Notes under the pieces: model-generated
Told to the model about the DNA's origin: nothing
Database searches by the model: none
The model's input: the letters and a program-made list of their open reading frames with translations, nothing else
Made by a program: the position numbers and the translations under genes
Shown: positions 8,446-17,030 of the stretch, in pieces
How positions within the stretch are numbered: position 1 is the first letter of the stretch
How the letters are laid out: each line of letters opens with the position of its first letter
Source of the DNA: Oscillospiraceae bacterium
Lineage (GTDB): Bacteria > Bacillota > Clostridia > Oscillospirales > Ruminococcaceae
NCBI GenBank assembly: GCA_017521325.1
Contig: JAFXCV010000058.1
Location: 1-64,000 of the forward strand
Reading direction: 5' to 3'
DNA length: 64,000 bases

Positions 8446-8474
8446 AGTATGCACGGAAATGGGGAGGTTCATAC
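8446..8474 (-). promoter_or_regulatory. Candidate sporulation-type promoter of sigG
   Basis: Minus strand GTATGAACCTCCCC ... TGCATACTGTC, about 30 bases before the sigG start. A very similar string (CATGAACCTCCC ... TGCATAGAATC) precedes sipL at 50178-50204. The GCATACT part resembles -10 elements of sporulation sigma factors. Similarity is seen; the promoter role is inference. Confidence 0.35.
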
Positions 8475-8479
8475 AGTGG

Positions 8480-8800
8480 GGTGCGGCGGTTCGCCGCAGG
8501 TGAGATTATTTATTCTTTCTTCAATATTCTTCATTCTTTATTCTTCTGAAACGCATTTTGAAATTGAAGCTGCACTTCAGCATGTGGGTGGAGAACCCAA
8601 AGGGAAGGGGAACTCATTTCCCCTTCCCTTTCGGTTTCCCCCCACACCCCCCTTCCCGATTCCCATCCTCTTTGATGAGTGGATGCGGATGGTGCCAACC
8701 CTTCGGGCGAGGGGGGACGAGTGGTCTTGCGACCACCGTCCTGTTTGAGAGATTATGGAAACAGCTCACCGGCGGCGGTTCGCCGCAGGGGGCTTCTCGC
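8480..8800. repeat. Repeat cluster (B fragment, full family A copy 2, B fragment)
   Basis: GTGCGGCGGTTCGCCGCAGGTGAG, then the AT-rich arm with TTCTGAAACGCATTTTG, the GCTGCACTTCAGCATGTGGGTGGA box and the palindrome AAAGGGAAGGGGAA / TTCCCCTTCCCTTT, followed by a run of CCCCCACACCCCCC. This is the longest family A copy and is the reverse of 1-118. Near 8765 another GGCGGCGGTTCGCCGC palindrome occurs. Apart from the candidate sigG promoter nothing else was found between 8416 and 8851. Confidence 0.75.
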
Positions 8801-8810
8801 TTTGCGACAA

Positions 8811-8844
8811 AAAACTCCGCCGTGCAAAAAGCACAGCGGAGTAT
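8811..8844 (-). terminator. Terminator after the GH9 cellulase gene
   Basis: Minus strand ACTCCGCTGTGC, AAAAA-type loop, GCACGGCGGAGT, then TTTTTTG. Confidence 0.85.
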
Positions 8845-8851
8845 GAGTTTG

Positions 8852-11191
8852 TTATTTCACAGGCAGGCTCTTGTAGAGTTTGACGAGGAATTTCATAATG
8901 TGCAGGGAGTCTGCGGATGTGGGCTTGCCGTCAAGGTCAACGTCGGCATTCGTTTTGCCCTGTGCGGTCAGATCGCCCTGTCCGAGCAGATTGCGGTTCA
9001 GTACGATGATGTCGAGGATATCCACCGTGCCGCTGCAGTCTGCATCGCCGTACACTGCATCCGCAGGTTCGTCGGCAGGCTTCGTTGCCTCGGGTTCGGA
9101 GGGCTTTTCCGTAGGCTTTTCGGTGGTTTCCTCAGTGGGCTTCTCCGTAGGCTTCTCTGTAGGCTTCTCTGTAGGCTTGTCGGGTTCGGGAGTGATATCC
9201 GAATCGCCGTTTGCAGTTGTGCCGTCGGGTTCGGTGCCATAGTACAGCTTGCCGTCGATGTAAACGGGGATGTTCTTTGTCACGATCGGATCTTCCGCAT
9301 CAAGGAGTCCCTCATTGGAGAAGTCGTTGGTTGCATCCCAGCCGGTACCGTAATTCGGATAAACAAGTGCCAGCATCAGTTCGCACTGGTGTCTGCCCTC
9401 GGAGATCGGCAGTGCCACACGTCCGTCGGGGTAGGTCACCTCGATGTAATAGATGTTGCCGTCGTACTGGATCGGCTTGGAAATTTCCACGGGCTTGATG
9501 CCGTCACCGGAGTACATTGCCGCCTGGTCACGATCGACACGAACGACCAGATCGCTTGCGGCATGCCCTGCTTCGATCATTTCGGAGAGATCCATGTAAT
9601 AACGATAAGAAACATTGTCCACCACTCTTGCCGGCCATGCGGTGTGGTTGGTGATCTTCAGGCTGAGCGTCACGCCGCCGGAGGTATTGTCCTTAGCGAG
9701 TGCTTCTACGAAGATCTCGGGGCCGTCGTGCGCTTCCTTCTCGGGGAAGTTCGGGTCGGTTTCGCCGCCGTAGACATCCACCATCTTGCAAAGCAGTGCT
9801 GTCAGACCAGCGTTGTAGTCATCGGCAACCTCGTTGTTGATGTAGTTCTGACGGTCATCCTCATAGCTGCCGTCCTGGTTCGGGCCGCCTGCAAGTGCGC
9901 CGTAGAGGATGTGGCGGTTCTTTTCGGGAATTGCAAGGTCGTTTTTCCAGCTGCCGTGTGCGGTTCTGTGGTGGGGATTCAGCGGATACTTATCGCCGTA
10001 TCCTACCATATAGCTGAGGTTGAGGGGGTTATTGCCCAGAACATAGTCCATCTGTTCCTTGTAGAATTCCTCATAAGCTGCGGTATCCTTATCGGCAAGG
10101 ATGGTATCGCATGCAACTGCTGCAAGGAATCCGGTGTTCAGCGGATAACGCAGGCAGCCCCATGTGGTGTTCCAGCGCAGGCCGCCGGGCAGCTCGGATA
10201 CGTCATTGAGCCAGTATTTCAGGTGCTTTTCGACATGGTTGATGTAATTTGCTTCCTTCGTGTTGATTGCATACAGCAGCATTGCACCCTGCATGGTATC
10301 ATCCCAGCAGTGCGCCCATGTATACTTGAGAACATCCTGTCCAAGCTCCTTGTCGAGGTTCGGGATGTAGCCGGTTGCCTTGTCGAGATATGCCTTATCG
10401 CCTGTTGCGATGTACAGCCAGTTGGAAGAATAGAACAGCTCATCATAGAAGTGGCTGGAGCGATAGAATCCGGAGGCGTTGCTGTCGTTGTACACAGCGT
10501 CGCTCTTGGAAGCATCCGCAAGCTTGAACATATTTTCCGCAGAAGCGAGATATCCTTCACGCTTTGCGTCATCCACCTTGCCTTCGAGTGCGCAGTAGCC
10601 TGCTGCAAGTGCAGCTGCCATGCCGCCGAATACAGCGGAGCATCCGTCGGAGGATTTGAGGATGGCACGGGATGCTTCATAGGAATTGCCCTGATCGGTC
10701 ATGCCGTACTCATACATCTCAACAGGGCCCCACCAGGTATGGTCCATGGTACCGTTGCCGACCTGGAACACGATCTCATCGCCGAGGTCGCATGCCTTGA
10801 GGTAGTCCATGACAAATTCGAGGTTGTTGACATAAGTATCCAGCTCGCCGCATTTTTCCAGACCATCGGGATACTGATACAGACCCCATGCCATCATGGA
10901 TGCAGTGAATGCCATGGGCAGGTTGAATTTCACATGGTCGCCGGCGTCGTACCAGCCGCCCTTGATCTCGTCGATCATGGTGGAATCTGCACGCCATTCT
11001 ACTCGGTTCCATTCGGGTAGGGGACCTGCCTGCTGGCACTCGTAGAAGTACAGACCTTTCTGCAGCGCTTCGGCATAATTGGGGTTATCCGCAGCATTTG
11101 CATTCTGTACGGCATCGGAAAATCCGACGGTACCGAGGGATGCGGTGAGCATCACGGCTGCGACAATGCCGCCTGTCATTCTTTTCAGCAT
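8852..11191 (-). CDS. Cellulosomal GH9 endoglucanase with CBM3 and dockerin
   Basis: Secreted cellulase of 779 residues. Signal peptide (about 1-33, ending ANA-AD). GH9 catalytic domain about 35-480: GGWYDAGDHVKFN with the catalytic-base pair Asp82/Asp85 and NNEVADDYNAG with the proton donor Glu454; WYD, HHRTAHGS and YVLGNNP are typical. It is followed by a CBM3c-like module (about 490-640: KITNHTAWPARVVDNVSYRYYM, YPDGRVALPI), the usual fusion for processive endoglucanases. A Thr/Glu/Lys/Pro linker of repeated EKPT units leads to a C-terminal type I dockerin (GDADCSGTVDILDIIVLNR, ADVDLDGKPTSADSLHI). The start with GAGGAGC is preferred over upstream ATGs. Confidence 0.95.
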   Translation of the reverse strand: MLKRMTGGIVAAVMLTASLGTVGFSDAVQNANAADNPNYAEALQKGLYFYECQQAGPLPEWNRVEWRADSTMIDEIKGGWYDAGDHVKFNLPMAFTASMMAWGLYQYPDGLEKCGELDTYVNNLEFVMDYLKACDLGDEIVFQVGNGTMDHTWWGPVEMYEYGMTDQGNSYEASRAILKSSDGCSAVFGGMAAALAAGYCALEGKVDDAKREGYLASAENMFKLADASKSDAVYNDSNASGFYRSSHFYDELFYSSNWLYIATGDKAYLDKATGYIPNLDKELGQDVLKYTWAHCWDDTMQGAMLLYAINTKEANYINHVEKHLKYWLNDVSELPGGLRWNTTWGCLRYPLNTGFLAAVACDTILADKDTAAYEEFYKEQMDYVLGNNPLNLSYMVGYGDKYPLNPHHRTAHGSWKNDLAIPEKNRHILYGALAGGPNQDGSYEDDRQNYINNEVADDYNAGLTALLCKMVDVYGGETDPNFPEKEAHDGPEIFVEALAKDNTSGGVTLSLKITNHTAWPARVVDNVSYRYYMDLSEMIEAGHAASDLVVRVDRDQAAMYSGDGIKPVEISKPIQYDGNIYYIEVTYPDGRVALPISEGRHQCELMLALVYPNYGTGWDATNDFSNEGLLDAEDPIVTKNIPVYIDGKLYYGTEPDGTTANGDSDITPEPDKPTEKPTEKPTEKPTEETTEKPTEKPSEPEATKPADEPADAVYGDADCSGTVDILDIIVLNRNLLGQGDLTAQGKTNADVDLDGKPTSADSLHIMKFLVKLYKSLPVK

Positions 11192-11252
11192 AATGTTAGC
11201 TCCTCTCATAAATTCGGAAGATGCGCAGTTCTTCCGCAGTATTGATATCCTA

Positions 11253-11281
11253 ATTATGCCATATATGCGGGGAAAAGTCAA
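11253..11281 (-). promoter_or_regulatory. Promoter of the GH9 gene
   Basis: Minus strand TTGACT (11276-11281), 17 bases, CATAAT (11253-11258), about 60 bases before the start codon. Confidence 0.7.
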
Positions 11282-11333
11282 GAGCTATGTAATAATTTGC
11301 GGAAAAATTACGGGGCGGCGAACTGCCGCCAGT

Positions 11334-11482
11334 GAGAATGTTTATTCTTTATTCTTCTAAAACGCATTATAATTTTGAAGCTGCACTTCGCATGTGGGTG
11401 GAAGACCCAAAGGGAAGGCGGCGAACCGCCGCAGGTGAGATGTTTCCTTTGACAGCTTTGCTGTCAAGCGGAAACGGTGAGT
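11334..11482. repeat. Family A (truncated) joined to family B
   Basis: TTTATTCTTTATTCTTCTAA, ACGCATTATAATTTTGAAGC, TGCACTTCGCATGTGGGTGG and ACCCAAAGGGAAGG of family A, broken exactly at the start of its palindrome and continued by a family B unit (GGCGGCGAACCGCCGCAGGT ... GCTGTCAAGCGGAAACGGTGAG). The second half of the A palindrome is missing. Confidence 0.75.
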
Positions 11483-11573
11483 TTTTCTTCGTTTCCCCTG
11501 AAAGGCGTGACGGAGGGGTTAAGGATGGAGGAGGGCGCAAAAAGCCCCGCCATACGGCGAGGCTTCTTTTGTA

Positions 11574-12233
11574 TCACGCATCCTCTTTGATGAGATACAG
11601 CGTGCCGTCCTGCGGGGCTTCGAGTGCATCGTATTCGCTCTGCGTGAGCGTGACGATGGGGGTGAGGGCAGCGATGGCTGCGGTGTTTGCGCTGACGTCA
11701 TTTTCAAGCTTGCGGATGGCGTTCTCGTAATTGACGATCTCATTTTCAAAATCCAAGACCATCGCTTCGATCACGGAAATGGCGGTGTTTGCGGTTTCCT
11801 TGACCTGCATGAGAAAATCCGTGTAGCTGTGCGTTTCCAGAATCGTATCGCTTTCGGGCAGGGGTCTGACCTGCACGGGCGCAAGCTGGTAGCGGATGAC
11901 ATGCGTCGGTGTATCCTGCGTGGGATCCGCATTCTTTTCAAAGACGCTTGCAAACAGGTCAAGCGACAGCGTGCCTGCTTCGGCGGTGAAGCCCTGTCCC
12001 ACCGCCCAGAACAGACGGATGGTCTGCTCCTGAATTTCCGTGGGAAGCTCCGCCATGACCTCGCCCCCCGACTGCGTCACGCCACGCAGGCAGAAGGAGA
12101 ATTCCGCAAGATCCAGCCCATCATGAAAACGGTCAACCTCGAATACGACTGTATCCGCCAGCACCTCCTCCTGCGACAACAGATCGGCAATGGGGAGTGT
12201 GTCGATGCATTTTCCGATTGCTTTGAGTAACAT
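11574..12233 (-). CDS. Phage tail/baseplate-like protein of unknown role
   Basis: 219 residues, no signal peptide. The N-terminal ~150 residues are acidic and mixed; residues ~150-195 form a probable coiled coil (VKETANTAISVIEAMVLDF, ENAIRKLENDVSANTAAIAA). The protein ends with LTQSEYDALEAPQDGTLYLI, a phrase typical of the ends of phage tail-fibre and baseplate proteins. It stands alone between the GH9 cellulase and ppk1, about 12 kb from the capsid gene block of this window. Start at 12233 (GGAG 7 bases upstream); 12239 is possible. Assignment as phage-derived is by resemblance only. Confidence 0.5.
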   Translation of the reverse strand: MLLKAIGKCIDTLPIADLLSQEEVLADTVVFEVDRFHDGLDLAEFSFCLRGVTQSGGEVMAELPTEIQEQTIRLFWAVGQGFTAEAGTLSLDLFASVFEKNADPTQDTPTHVIRYQLAPVQVRPLPESDTILETHSYTDFLMQVKETANTAISVIEAMVLDFENEIVNYENAIRKLENDVSANTAAIAALTPIVTLTQSEYDALEAPQDGTLYLIKEDA

Positions 12234-12288
12234 ATCCATGCTCCTTTCCGGAGGATACCCCTCCGCAAAAGCATGCTGCGGCAGCCGT

Positions 12289-12310
12289 GGTTGCACGATA
12301 ATGTGCAACC
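12289..12310. promoter_or_regulatory. Perfect hairpin between divergent genes
   Basis: GGTTGCAC, 6-base loop, GTGCAACC. The same 8-base arms form the terminator stem at 24319-24340. It has no T-run here, so an operator or RNA hairpin is possible. Confidence 0.4.
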
Positions 12311-12359
12311 GCAGGGCGACATCGAAATATTAAATTCGGGTAAAATTTTGCAAAACCTA

Positions 12360-12388
12360 TTCCAATCCATGAAAAGATGTGATATAAT
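12360..12388 (+). promoter_or_regulatory. Promoter of ppk1
   Basis: TTCCAA (12360-12365), 17 bases, TATAAT (12383-12388). Confidence 0.6.
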
Positions 12389-12447
12389 AATAGGTAAGTA
12401 CATTCATCCGCAGATGCGGAATATTATAGAACGGAGGTTTTGGGAAT

Positions 12448-14502
12448 ATGCCGCAGCCTTATTATGAAAACCGTGAATTATCCTGGATCGGATTTAATAC
12501 CAGAGTACTCGAAGAAGCGGAGGATCCCTCGGTTCCGCTGCTGGAACAGCTGAGTTTTTCGGCAATTTATCAAAGCAACCTCGATGAATTTGTGATGGTG
12601 CGTATTGGCAAGATGCTCGACCGCATGCAGGAAACCCCCAAGGAACGGGATTCCAGAACGGGCATGAAGCCCAAGGAGCAGGTGAATGCCATGCTCGGTG
12701 CGATTGCAAAGCTGCTTCCACGCAAGGATGCAGCGTATTTCCGCACGATGGCACAGCTGAAGGATTACGGCATTGCGCATGTCGGCTTTGCGGATGCAAC
12801 TGCCGAGGAAAAGGCATTTCTGGAGCTGTATTTCAAGCGTGAGATCAAGCCCCTGCTCTCGCCCGTGATCATTGACAAGCGCCAGCCGTTTCCGTTTCTG
12901 CGCAACAAGGAGATCTACATTGTCGTGCATCTCCAGTCGAAATCGGGCGTGAAGCTCGGTGTCATTCCGACGGCGGGATTCCATGACCGTGTGATCCGTC
13001 TGGACAAGAAGGGCAGATTTATGCTGCTCGAAGACCTGCTGCTGCATTTTGCGCCTGCGGCATTCAAGAATTACAAGGTGCTTGATGCTGCCGTGATGCG
13101 CATTACACGAAATTCCGACATGCAGTTCTCTGCAATGGCAGCAGATGAGGAAACGGATTTCCGTGACGAGATGGAAACCCTGCTCAAAAAGCGCAAGAAG
13201 CGTGAGCCTGTGCGCTTACAGATGAACAGCAGCCTGAATGCGGAGGCAATGGAATACCTCCTCTCGCAGCTGAAGCTGAAGAAAAAACACCTGTTTTTTG
13301 AGGAAACACCCCTCGACCTTTCCTTTGTCTACAAGCTCGGGGATTTCAATTCCGACCCTGCACTGCGCTTTGCGCCGCACAGGCCGCAGAGCCGCAATGA
13401 TATTTCGACAAGACAGGACATGTTCTCACAGATCGCAGAGCGTGACATCCTGCTGTCGTACCCTTACGAATCCATCACGCCCTTCCTGCGGCTGCTGCAT
13501 GAGGCGGCGCTTGATCCGGACGTGGTGTCCATCAAGATCACCCTCTACCGCCTTGCCTCCAACAGCCGTGTGATCGAATCGCTCTGTCAGGCTGCCGAAA
13601 ACGGCAAGGAAGTGCTGGTTATGGTGGAGCTTCGTGCAAGATTTGACGAGGAAAACAACATCCACTGGGCGGAGCGTCTGCTGGATGCAGGCTGCACGGT
13701 CATCTACGGACCGCACAATATGAAGGTGCATTCCAAGCTCCTGCTGATCACTCGCAGGACGGAGGAGGGCGTGCAGAATTTCGTACAGATCGGCACGGGC
13801 AATTACAACGAGAAAACCTCAAGGCTCTACACGGATCTGACGCTGATGACGGCAAATCCCGATATTGCGGAGGATGCACGGCATGTGTTTGATGCGCTGT
13901 CTACGGACAGCCTTGTGCAGGATACCAAGGCGCTGCTGGTGGCGCCACTTTGCCTGAAAAGCAGGATCCTTGAAATGCTGGACGAAGAGATCGAACATGC
14001 GAAAAACGGCGAAGAAGCGTACTTTTCCGCAAAGGTCAATTCCATCTCCGACCGTGATGTGATGGACAAGCTTGCAGAGGCTTCGCAGGCAGGCGTGAAG
14101 ATTGAGCTTGTCGTGCGTGGTATCTGCTGTCTGAAGGCAGGCGTGAAGGGCTACACGGACAACATTCGTATCGTGAGCATCGTGGGCAGGTATCTGGAGC
14201 ACAGCCGTATCTACCTGTTCGGAACGCCGGAACGCCGCAGAATCTACATCAGTTCGGCGGATTTCATGACAAGAAACACCATGCATCGTGTGGAAGTGGC
14301 AGCTCCCATTCTTGACGAGAAGCTGAAAGACAGGGTGGCGGCGATGCTCGCACTGTGCCTGTCGGACAACGTCAAGGGACGTGAGGGAATGCCCGACGGA
14401 AGCTTCCGCCATCTGCAATGTGCAGCAGGCGAAACGCCCGTGAATGCACAGGAAACGCTCTACGCACAGGCATGTGATGCCGCACAGGATAAGAAATCGT
14501 AA
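12448..14502 (+). CDS. ppk1: Polyphosphate kinase 1
   Basis: Polymerises ATP gamma-phosphate into inorganic polyphosphate and back. 684 residues, the family's usual size. The N-terminus YYENRELSWIGFNTRVLEEA is the PPK1 N-domain signature, and QSNLDEFVMVRIGKM follows. The catalytic half shows DVVSIKITLYRLASNS, ELRARFDEENNIHWAERL and MKVHSKLLLI, whose His is the autophosphorylated residue in this family; a second PLD-like site occurs late (VVRGICCLKAG, YISSADFMTRN). Good GGAGG before the start. The AI-2E-type permease follows 25 bases downstream, probably on the same transcript. Confidence 0.97.
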   Translation: MPQPYYENRELSWIGFNTRVLEEAEDPSVPLLEQLSFSAIYQSNLDEFVMVRIGKMLDRMQETPKERDSRTGMKPKEQVNAMLGAIAKLLPRKDAAYFRTMAQLKDYGIAHVGFADATAEEKAFLELYFKREIKPLLSPVIIDKRQPFPFLRNKEIYIVVHLQSKSGVKLGVIPTAGFHDRVIRLDKKGRFMLLEDLLLHFAPAAFKNYKVLDAAVMRITRNSDMQFSAMAADEETDFRDEMETLLKKRKKREPVRLQMNSSLNAEAMEYLLSQLKLKKKHLFFEETPLDLSFVYKLGDFNSDPALRFAPHRPQSRNDISTRQDMFSQIAERDILLSYPYESITPFLRLLHEAALDPDVVSIKITLYRLASNSRVIESLCQAAENGKEVLVMVELRARFDEENNIHWAERLLDAGCTVIYGPHNMKVHSKLLLITRRTEEGVQNFVQIGTGNYNEKTSRLYTDLTLMTANPDIAEDARHVFDALSTDSLVQDTKALLVAPLCLKSRILEMLDEEIEHAKNGEEAYFSAKVNSISDRDVMDKLAEASQAGVKIELVVRGICCLKAGVKGYTDNIRIVSIVGRYLEHSRIYLFGTPERRRIYISSADFMTRNTMHRVEVAAPILDEKLKDRVAAMLALCLSDNVKGREGMPDGSFRHLQCAAGETPVNAQETLYAQACDAAQDKKS

Positions 14503-14527
14503 GGCAATAACCGGAAAGGAGACTATT

Positions 14528-15949
14528 TTGCAGAATCCCATCTTTGAACCGCAGAAGGAAACGTGGCAGAGCCGTGCAAGCAGATTTCTGTGGACGTTTC
14601 TGACAATTGCAGCGTCAATTTTATTCTTTTACATCATTCAGTATCTCGGACAGATCTCATCATTCATCGGCACGGTGCTCAGCTCCCTCAGCCCCATTCT
14701 GTGGGGTCTGGTGATTGCATATCTGCTCGATCCCGTTGCACGTTTCTATGAAAAATATGTATCGAAAATCCTGACGGAGAAAACGAAGCATCCCGAACGC
14801 ATGCGGAAAACCTCCCGTGTGATCGCAGCCTTTCTCTCGCTGTTTACGGCGATCGGCTTTGTGTCGCTTTTGCTGTGGCTGATCGAGCCGCAGATCACGT
14901 CAAGCGTTTCGGGGCTTGTCAAGGAGCTGCCCTCGCAGGTTGACGAGCTGATGCTGCAGCTGGAGACCAAAACGATTTTTGACAATGACACGGCATTCGG
15001 AGAGTACGCAAACGATGCGCTGCTCGGTGCCCTCGAAAGCTTTGAAAGCTGGCTGATGACGGATATTCCTTCGCAGGCTGACCTGCTGTTCGGCTATTTC
15101 TATACGGGCGTGAAGGGCGTGTTCAGCTTTGCGTCCAATCTGCTCATCGGCATGATTCTTTCCGTCTATGTTACCATTGACAAGAGCCGTCTGCTGCGTC
15201 AGGTCAAGCAGATGACCTACAGCATTTTACCCACCACTACCGCAGGGCGCCTGTGCCGTGTGATGAGCAGGGGCAACAAGAAATTCAGCGCAGCCATCCG
15301 TGGCAAGATGCTCGACTCGCTGATCATCGGCATGATCTGCTTTATTGTACTGACGTTTCTCAACATGCTGCCGTTTCTGGAATTCCCGTACCCTGTGCTG
15401 CTCTCGGTAATCGTGGGCGTGACGAATGTGGTGCCGTTCTTCGGGCCGTTCGTCGGTGCATTCATCACGGGCGTGCTGGTGCTGTTTGATAATCCGGGCA
15501 TGGTAATTCCGTATCTGCTCTGGATTCTGGTGCTGCAGCAGTTTGACTGCAACTATCTCGATCCCCACATTGTCGGAGGCTCCATCGGACTGCGTCCGTT
15601 CTGGTCGATTTTCGCATGTTTGCTGTTCAGCGGCATGTTCGGCGTTCCGGGTTTTGTCATCGGTCCGCCCATGTTTGCGTTCATCTATGAGATCATCAGC
15701 GAATGGTCGGAGGATCGCCTGCGTGCAAAGCATCTGCACGAACTCTTCCACATCTCGCCCGAGGAGGATTTTGAGGACTTTGCGGAGCTTGACGAGGAAT
15801 TCATTGCGGATATGCTCTATGAGGAAACGCAGGAGCTTGAGGAGCAGCGCCGTGAACAGGAACGTGAACAGCGTTCGCAGGAGCTGAAGGAGAAATTCAG
15901 GGGCATGCTCGAAAAGCACAGAAAGCAGGAAAAGCAGGAGAAAAAATAA
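14528..15949 (+). CDS. AI-2E family (PerM-like) membrane transporter
   Basis: 473-residue polytopic membrane protein with about eight transmembrane segments. It has the family blocks LSPILWGLVIAYLLDP, VVPFFGPFVGAFITGVLVL and DPHIVGGSIGLRPFWSIFACLLFSG. Some members export autoinducer-2, others Na+/H+ or unknown solutes. The C-terminus is an unusually charged Glu/Arg/Lys coiled-coil tail of ~60 residues (EEQRREQEREQRSQELKEKF). Start: TTG at 14528 with AAAGGAG upstream; the ATG-based extension overlaps ppk1 and looks spurious. Confidence 0.88.
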   Translation: MQNPIFEPQKETWQSRASRFLWTFLTIAASILFFYIIQYLGQISSFIGTVLSSLSPILWGLVIAYLLDPVARFYEKYVSKILTEKTKHPERMRKTSRVIAAFLSLFTAIGFVSLLLWLIEPQITSSVSGLVKELPSQVDELMLQLETKTIFDNDTAFGEYANDALLGALESFESWLMTDIPSQADLLFGYFYTGVKGVFSFASNLLIGMILSVYVTIDKSRLLRQVKQMTYSILPTTTAGRLCRVMSRGNKKFSAAIRGKMLDSLIIGMICFIVLTFLNMLPFLEFPYPVLLSVIVGVTNVVPFFGPFVGAFITGVLVLFDNPGMVIPYLLWILVLQQFDCNYLDPHIVGGSIGLRPFWSIFACLLFSGMFGVPGFVIGPPMFAFIYEIISEWSEDRLRAKHLHELFHISPEEDFEDFAELDEEFIADMLYEETQELEEQRREQEREQRSQELKEKFRGMLEKHRKQEKQEKK

Positions 15950-15957
15950 CCTGCGGC

Positions 15958-15986
15958 TTGACATTTCCGAAAAAATTGTATATAAT
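15958..15986 (+). promoter_or_regulatory. Promoter of the cysE-cysS leader
   Basis: Perfect TTGACA (15958-15963), 17 bases, TATAAT (15981-15986). Confidence 0.92.
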
Positions 15987-15992
15987 AGTAGG

Positions 15993-16233
15993 GAACAGCA
16001 TATGACAAAGGCGTAGCAGTCAGAGTAGGATGAACGCAGCTTTTCAGAGAGTGTCGGGTTGGTGCGACGGCATGGGCGGTTTATGTGAAGTGCGGCTGTC
16101 AGCCTCTGCGGGGAACGGAGGTTTCTCAGTATCCGCAGACGTGGGATTCACGTTACGAATCATCGTAAGTTTCAGAGTGGAACAGCGTATTAACGTCTCT
16201 CTTGCGTTTTGCCGCAAGAGGGACTTTTTTATT
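15993..16233 (+). promoter_or_regulatory. T-box leader (cysteine-type) before cysE
   Basis: Transcribed leader with T-box marks: CAGAGAGTGTCGGGTTGGTGCGA (AG-bulge and stem I distal part, ~16045-16067), GTGAAG-TGC-GGC with candidate Cys specifier UGC at 16091-16093, a T-box-like GAGTGGAACAGCG (16175-16187; consensus GGGTGGNACCGCG, so two positions deviate), and a terminator stem GTCTCTCTTGCG/CGCAAGAGGGAC (16195-16224) with TTTTTT. Uncharged tRNA-Cys should favour the antiterminator and expression of cysE and cysS. The position just before cysE supports cysteine specificity. Confidence 0.85.
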
Positions 16234-16249
16234 GAGAGGAGGAATGTCC

Positions 16250-16891
16250 ATGTTCCGACAGCTCAGGGAGGATATTGCCCTTGTCAAGGAGCGAGATCCT
16301 GCGGCAAGGAGCAGCTTTGAGATTCTGCTGACGTATTCGGGGCTGCATGCGATTCATCATTATCGGATGGCGCACTGGTTCTACAAGCACAGGATGTTCA
16401 TGATGGCGAGGATTATTTCGCAGACATCCAGATTTTTCACGGGCATTGAGATTCACCCCGGTGCGACGATCGGCAAGGGATTTTTCATTGACCACGGTAT
16501 GGGCGTGGTGATCGGTGAAACGGCGGTGATCGGCGATAACTGCCTGATTTATCAGGGCGTGACGCTCGGCGGTACGGGCAAGGACAAAGGCAAGCGTCAT
16601 CCGACGCTCGGCAACAACGTGATGGTCGGCTCCGGTGCGAAGGTGCTCGGCCCCTTTACGGTGGGAAACAACGTGAAGATTGCGGCGAATGCCGTGGTGC
16701 TTGAGGCGATTCCCGACAACTGCACGGCGGTGGGCGTTCCGGCAAGGATCATCAAGCGTGACGGCGTGCGTGTGGAGGAGCCGGTTGTGAAGAATCTCGA
16801 TCAGGTGCATATTCCCGATCCGGTTTCGATGGAGATTTGTGCTTTGCGTGCAAGGCTGGAAAGACTGGAGAAGTCACTGGAAGAAAAATGA
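16250..16891 (+). CDS. cysE: Serine O-acetyltransferase
   Basis: Makes O-acetylserine from serine and acetyl-CoA, first step of cysteine synthesis. 213 residues. N-terminal helical part ([20 protein letters not shown]), then left-handed beta-helix hexapeptide repeats: [53 protein letters not shown], with the catalytic His region DHGMG. The C-terminus ends in a helix rather than the inhibitory GxxxxI tail, so feedback sensitivity is unclear. The start at 16250 has GAGGAGG 7 bases upstream. Under the T-box leader; cysS follows after a repeat. Confidence 0.96.
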   Translation: MFRQLREDIALVKERDPAARSSFEILLTYSGLHAIHHYRMAHWFYKHRMFMMARIISQTSRFFTGIEIHPGATIGKGFFIDHGMGVVIGETAVIGDNCLIYQGVTLGGTGKDKGKRHPTLGNNVMVGSGAKVLGPFTVGNNVKIAANAVVLEAIPDNCTAVGVPARIIKRDGVRVEEPVVKNLDQVHIPDPVSMEICALRARLERLEKSLEEK

Positions 16892-16907
16892 TATTACTGT
16901 GGGATGG

Positions 16908-16985
16908 TCTTCGAAGGACTGCCCCCACCCCAAACCCCTCCCCGAGGGGAGGGGCTTTTAAAGCGGGGGCTTTGCCCCCTGCACC
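16908..16985. repeat. Family E palindromic repeat, copy 1
   Basis: GCCCCCACCCCAAACCCCTCCCCG / AGGGGAGGGG palindrome, then GGGGGCTTTGCCCCC. Between cysE and cysS. Confidence 0.65.
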
Positions 16986-17030
16986 CCCTTGTTCTATTTA
17001 TTATCATTAAGTTATATGGAGGAAAATGAA

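Noticed and set aside
8558-11020. 820-codon plus-strand frame
   Set aside because: Antisense shadow of the GH9 cellulase gene, whose domains and ribosome site are unambiguous.
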